A stretch of 7,965 bases of DNA from Verrucomicrobiia bacterium (GTDB lineage Bacteria > Verrucomicrobiota > Verrucomicrobiia > Verrucomicrobiales > Akkermansiaceae), in NCBI GenBank assembly GCA_947460915.1, contig CANHKJ010000132.1:1-7965 (forward strand). Direction: 5' to 3'. The position numbers and the translations under genes are program-made. Below the pieces are notes generated by a model. The model saw only the letters and a program-made list of their open reading frames with translations. It made no database searches and was not told the origin of the DNA. Positions 5,584 through 7,965 of the stretch are shown here, piece after piece. Position 1 is the stretch's first letter, and the number at the start of each line of letters is the position of its first letter.

Positions 5584-5604
5584 ACGATGAGTATAGTAAT
5601 TGGA

Positions 5605-7965
5605 TTAACGAATGAGTTGGAACTCGGGCAACATGAAAAGCGACCATAGGAAATCCTGAACGCTGGCGGGTGTGGGCGAGGCTCCGAGCACCTCTAACGA
5701 AATTTGCTTTTCCTCTGCAGTGGGCGGACGAGAGAGCGCTTGGAAATACAACCCGTCAACTAGGGCCGAGGGGTCTGTGCCGAAGCGTTTGAGCACGGCA
5801 TCTGAGCCACGATCTAACATCGAGGCGAGGATATTGCCATTATTCAAATCCATGGCTTCCAAAGTCGTGAGATCGTTCGGACGCGAGCTGACAATTTGTT
5901 CACGATTGGGGCGACCGAGCGAGCGCATGAGCAAATCAGACTTCATCAATGCAGCACGGACGCGCAAGGATTCACCTTGCATCATCTGCGTGTGAGCGCC
6001 ATTCATGACGGCGTCATTTTGATTCCAGGTATTTTGGTTCGGGACTTTCACAGCAGGCTGCCATGTAGCATCTGCAGCGACAGTTCCGCTGGGAGCAGCT
6101 GCAGCGAGCCAACTTTCATCCGAGCCGAGTAGGGCGACCTTTTCTCCTTGTTGCATGTGCGCTTGGAAGTAGAAGCCAGCACCATTGGGAGCCTCTCCTG
6201 CATTTTTGGCTAAGACAAAAATCTCGTTAGCTCCGGCGCGGAGATGTTGAGTGAGATCGATTACTTGAGGAACCATCCAATTATCGCTGCGAGCGACCTC
6301 TTTGCCATTGATGTGCAGGATGAATTCGTTATCGCAGGTGATAACGGCGCGCACGGCTTGGGGCACGGTTGCGAACTCAATGTTTTTTTTCAGCCCAATG
6401 GTCTCACCTGCGGGGGACTGAACTCCATCGTTAATCCAAATCCATGAGGCGCGAGCCACTGAGGATTGTTTGCCGGGCAATGGCGGCGCAAAATCGGTTT
6501 GGGGCGGCGTAGTTCCTGTAATGTGCCAAATGGCATCGACGAATTGCTCCGCAGTCATGCGCTTGGCGCGTGGACCGGCGTATTTCCACTTGGATTCCTC
6601 ATCAACGAGCAGAGTCTCGGTCTTCGATTGATAGGCCTGCGATGAACAAATGTGAGCGATGACTTTTTTGAGGTCGTATTGATTATCCACGAGGTAAATC
6701 GCAAGGTAATCGAGGAGCGTCTCGTTCCATGGCTCAGAGTCCATGGCGTCAACGGGATGAACAATGCCACGCCCCATCAGTCGGTGCCAGAGACGATTGA
6801 CAATGGTGCGGCTAAAGCGACCATTGGCAGGCATAGTGGTAAGTTCGGCAACTTGCTTGAGGCGCACGGCGGGAGGCTGTGATGGATCAATCTTGCCTAA
6901 CTCAGGATAGAGCCAATAGGGTTCGGCAATTTTCCCGGTGGGTTTATCGCAGCGAGCGATCTCGATTTTATCGGGAGAAAATGCGGCAGCTAGGCCATAG
7001 GAGTCGGTGAGCTTCCACTGATCGGTGAAGGAATCATGGCAGGAGGCGCATTTGAGATTGATGCCTAAAAATGTCTGTCCAACGGACTGCGCGTACTGAA
7101 TCGGGACTGTCTGACCGGCGCTGACTTCGCCACGCCATTTGATGCCATTCGCAAATCCCGCGCTGGATTTATCAGGAGCGATCAATTCGCTAGCAAAGCG
7201 GTTGTAGGGCTTATTATCGAAGAGCGACTGGTAGAGCCAAGCGCTGATCTGGCTGCGGCCACCATCGATGTATCCCGTACCAGCGTAGTCATTGCGCAGG
7301 AGGTCATTCCAGAACGACATCCAGTGCGATGCATAATCTTGCTGATTTTCTAGCAACTTCGTGACAAGCTTTTCACGTTTAGCAGGATCTGAATCAGCGA
7401 GGTAGCTCTGGAGAGCTGTGGCGTCCGGCAAAAGACCAACAATATCGAGATGCACACGGCGTGCAAAAGATGCTTCTTCAATGGCTGTCGGAATCGTGCC
7501 TCGATGTTTAGCGAGATGGGCATCGATAATGCGATCCAGTGGATGCGTGCGACCATTTTGCGCTGCTGGCACAACGGGACGCTTCAAGCGCAAGGGGGGC
7601 TCATAGGTTTTTTTCTTAAACGTAAAGCCAGGCTCCCAGGGAGCACCCGCATTGATCCATGCCGCAATGGTAGCGATTTCCTTCTCGTTCAATCCATCGC
7701 CCTTCGGCGGCATGCGCTCGTCTTCATCCTCAGAAAGAATCAGATGCATCATCAAGCTATCTTTGCTATTTCCCAATTCGAGAACGAGTCCATCGTCGTT
7801 TTCGCGCATCAATTCCTCGCGCGTATTCATCGCAAATCCGCCTTTGTGTTTGTCGCCCATGTGGCAGTCGGCGCAATGTTTTTTCAGGATCGGTGATACC
7901 TCGTGAACAAAATCAACGGCAGATGCAGGCACGAGGCAAAAAACCGATAGGGATGTAATCAATAC
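5605..7965 (-). CDS. PSCyt1-PSCyt2-PSD1 exported cytochrome-like protein (5' end beyond right edge)
   Basis: The reading frame is open to the last base of the window (786 residues visible). The first possible start is a TTG at 7962, but the hydrophobic leader is already under way there, so the true start and the charged N-terminus lie outside. Numbered from that TTG, the leader ends near PASA-VDF (12-18). A planctomycete cytochrome c domain (PSCyt1) follows, with haem motif CADCH at 30-34 and the probable axial Met84 in RMPPKG. PSCyt2 (DUF1549) covers about 140-335 and has a second CxxCH, CASCH at 305-309, followed by a PSD1 (DUF1553) start at about 380 (GRFSRTIVNRLWHRLMGRGI). Residues about 503-640 form a beta-rich insert (SWIWIND, FILHINGKEVARSDNW, LRAGANEIFVLAKNAG) like galactose-binding or rhamnosidase N-terminal modules. 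PSD1 resumes at about 664 with RPN...TTLEAMDLNNG and ALSRPPTAEE. It is predicted to be periplasmic; electron transfer and polysaccharide binding are inferred only. DUF1501 follows in the same operon. Confidence 0.95.
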   Translation of the reverse strand, partial: VLITSLSVFCLVPASAVDFVHEVSPILKKHCADCHMGDKHKGGFAMNTREELMRENDDGLVLELGNSKDSLMMHLILSEDEDERMPPKGDGLNEKEIATIAAWINAGAPWEPGFTFKKKTYEPPLRLKRPVVPAAQNGRTHPLDRIIDAHLAKHRGTIPTAIEEASFARRVHLDIVGLLPDATALQSYLADSDPAKREKLVTKLLENQQDYASHWMSFWNDLLRNDYAGTGYIDGGRSQISAWLYQSLFDNKPYNRFASELIAPDKSSAGFANGIKWRGEVSAGQTVPIQYAQSVGQTFLGINLKCASCHDSFTDQWKLTDSYGLAAAFSPDKIEIARCDKPTGKIAEPYWLYPELGKIDPSQPPAVRLKQVAELTTMPANGRFSRTIVNRLWHRLMGRGIVHPVDAMDSEPWNETLLDYLAIYLVDNQYDLKKVIAHICSSQAYQSKTETLLVDEESKWKYAGPRAKRMTAEQFVDAIWHITGTTPPQTDFAPPLPGKQSSVARASWIWINDGVQSPAGETIGLKKNIEFATVPQAVRAVITCDNEFILHINGKEVARSDNWMVPQVIDLTQHLRAGANEIFVLAKNAGEAPNGAGFYFQAHMQQGEKVALLGSDESWLAAAAPSGTVAADATWQPAVKVPNQNTWNQNDAVMNGAHTQMMQGESLRVRAALMKSDLLMRSLGRPNREQIVSSRPNDLTTLEAMDLNNGNILASMLDRGSDAVLKRFGTDPSALVDGLYFQALSRPPTAEEKQISLEVLGASPTPASVQDFLWSLFMLPEFQLIR

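Noticed and set aside
7450..7896. Plus-strand frame of 148 codons opposite the cytochrome domain
   Set aside because: It is antisense to clear PSCyt1/PSCyt2 coding sequence and has no coherent domain; long antisense frames are expected opposite such genes.

Overview
This window reads as chromosomal DNA of a Verrucomicrobiota-like bacterium (possibly order Verrucomicrobiales). That is inferred from gene content, not from a marker gene. A planctomycete-type cytochrome/DUF1549/DUF1553 protein sits directly upstream of a DUF1501 protein, a pair typical of Planctomycetes and Verrucomicrobia. Several small proteins look lineage-restricted, and no start codon has a convincing Shine-Dalgarno sequence. 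Seven protein genes are supported; six are on the minus strand and one (acylphosphatase) is on the plus strand. I see no tRNA, rRNA, CRISPR array, insertion sequence or phage gene.

Right part (about 4049-7965, minus strand): a two-gene operon. Upstream is a large exported protein whose N-terminus lies beyond the right edge. It carries a c-type haem motif, PSCyt2 and PSD1 domains, and an inserted carbohydrate-binding-like beta-sandwich. It is followed after 21 bases by a 470-residue DUF1501 protein with a twin-arginine-like leader. Together they look like an envelope system of the kind expanded in polysaccharide-degrading Planctomycetes and Verrucomicrobia; the biochemical role is not established. 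A 48-base stem-loop lies just after the DUF1501 stop codon.

Middle (1789-4048): a complete phosphoglucomutase/phosphomannomutase-family enzyme on the minus strand, with its serine, metal, sugar and phosphate loops intact, converges on a short acylphosphatase on the plus strand. Both act on phosphorylated metabolites in the cytoplasm, but their convergence is not evidence of co-regulation.

Left part (1-1609, minus strand): three small genes without named families. They are a two-helix membrane protein with a C-terminal Cys-rich zinc-ribbon-like region, a lipoprotein, and the N-terminal part of a zinc-ribbon/proline-rich/membrane-anchor protein that runs off the left edge. The 358-base gap at 844-1201 has no believable gene. 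It does hold the most structured non-coding DNA in the window: a four-fold G6-CT array (a near-ideal G-quadruplex motif), a strong intrinsic terminator and a nested palindrome.

Nothing here amounts to a clearly new defence or mobile system. The main leads are the G-tract/terminator composite, the cytochrome-DUF1501 pair with its inserted domain, and the cluster of small zinc-ribbon and lipoprotein orphans.
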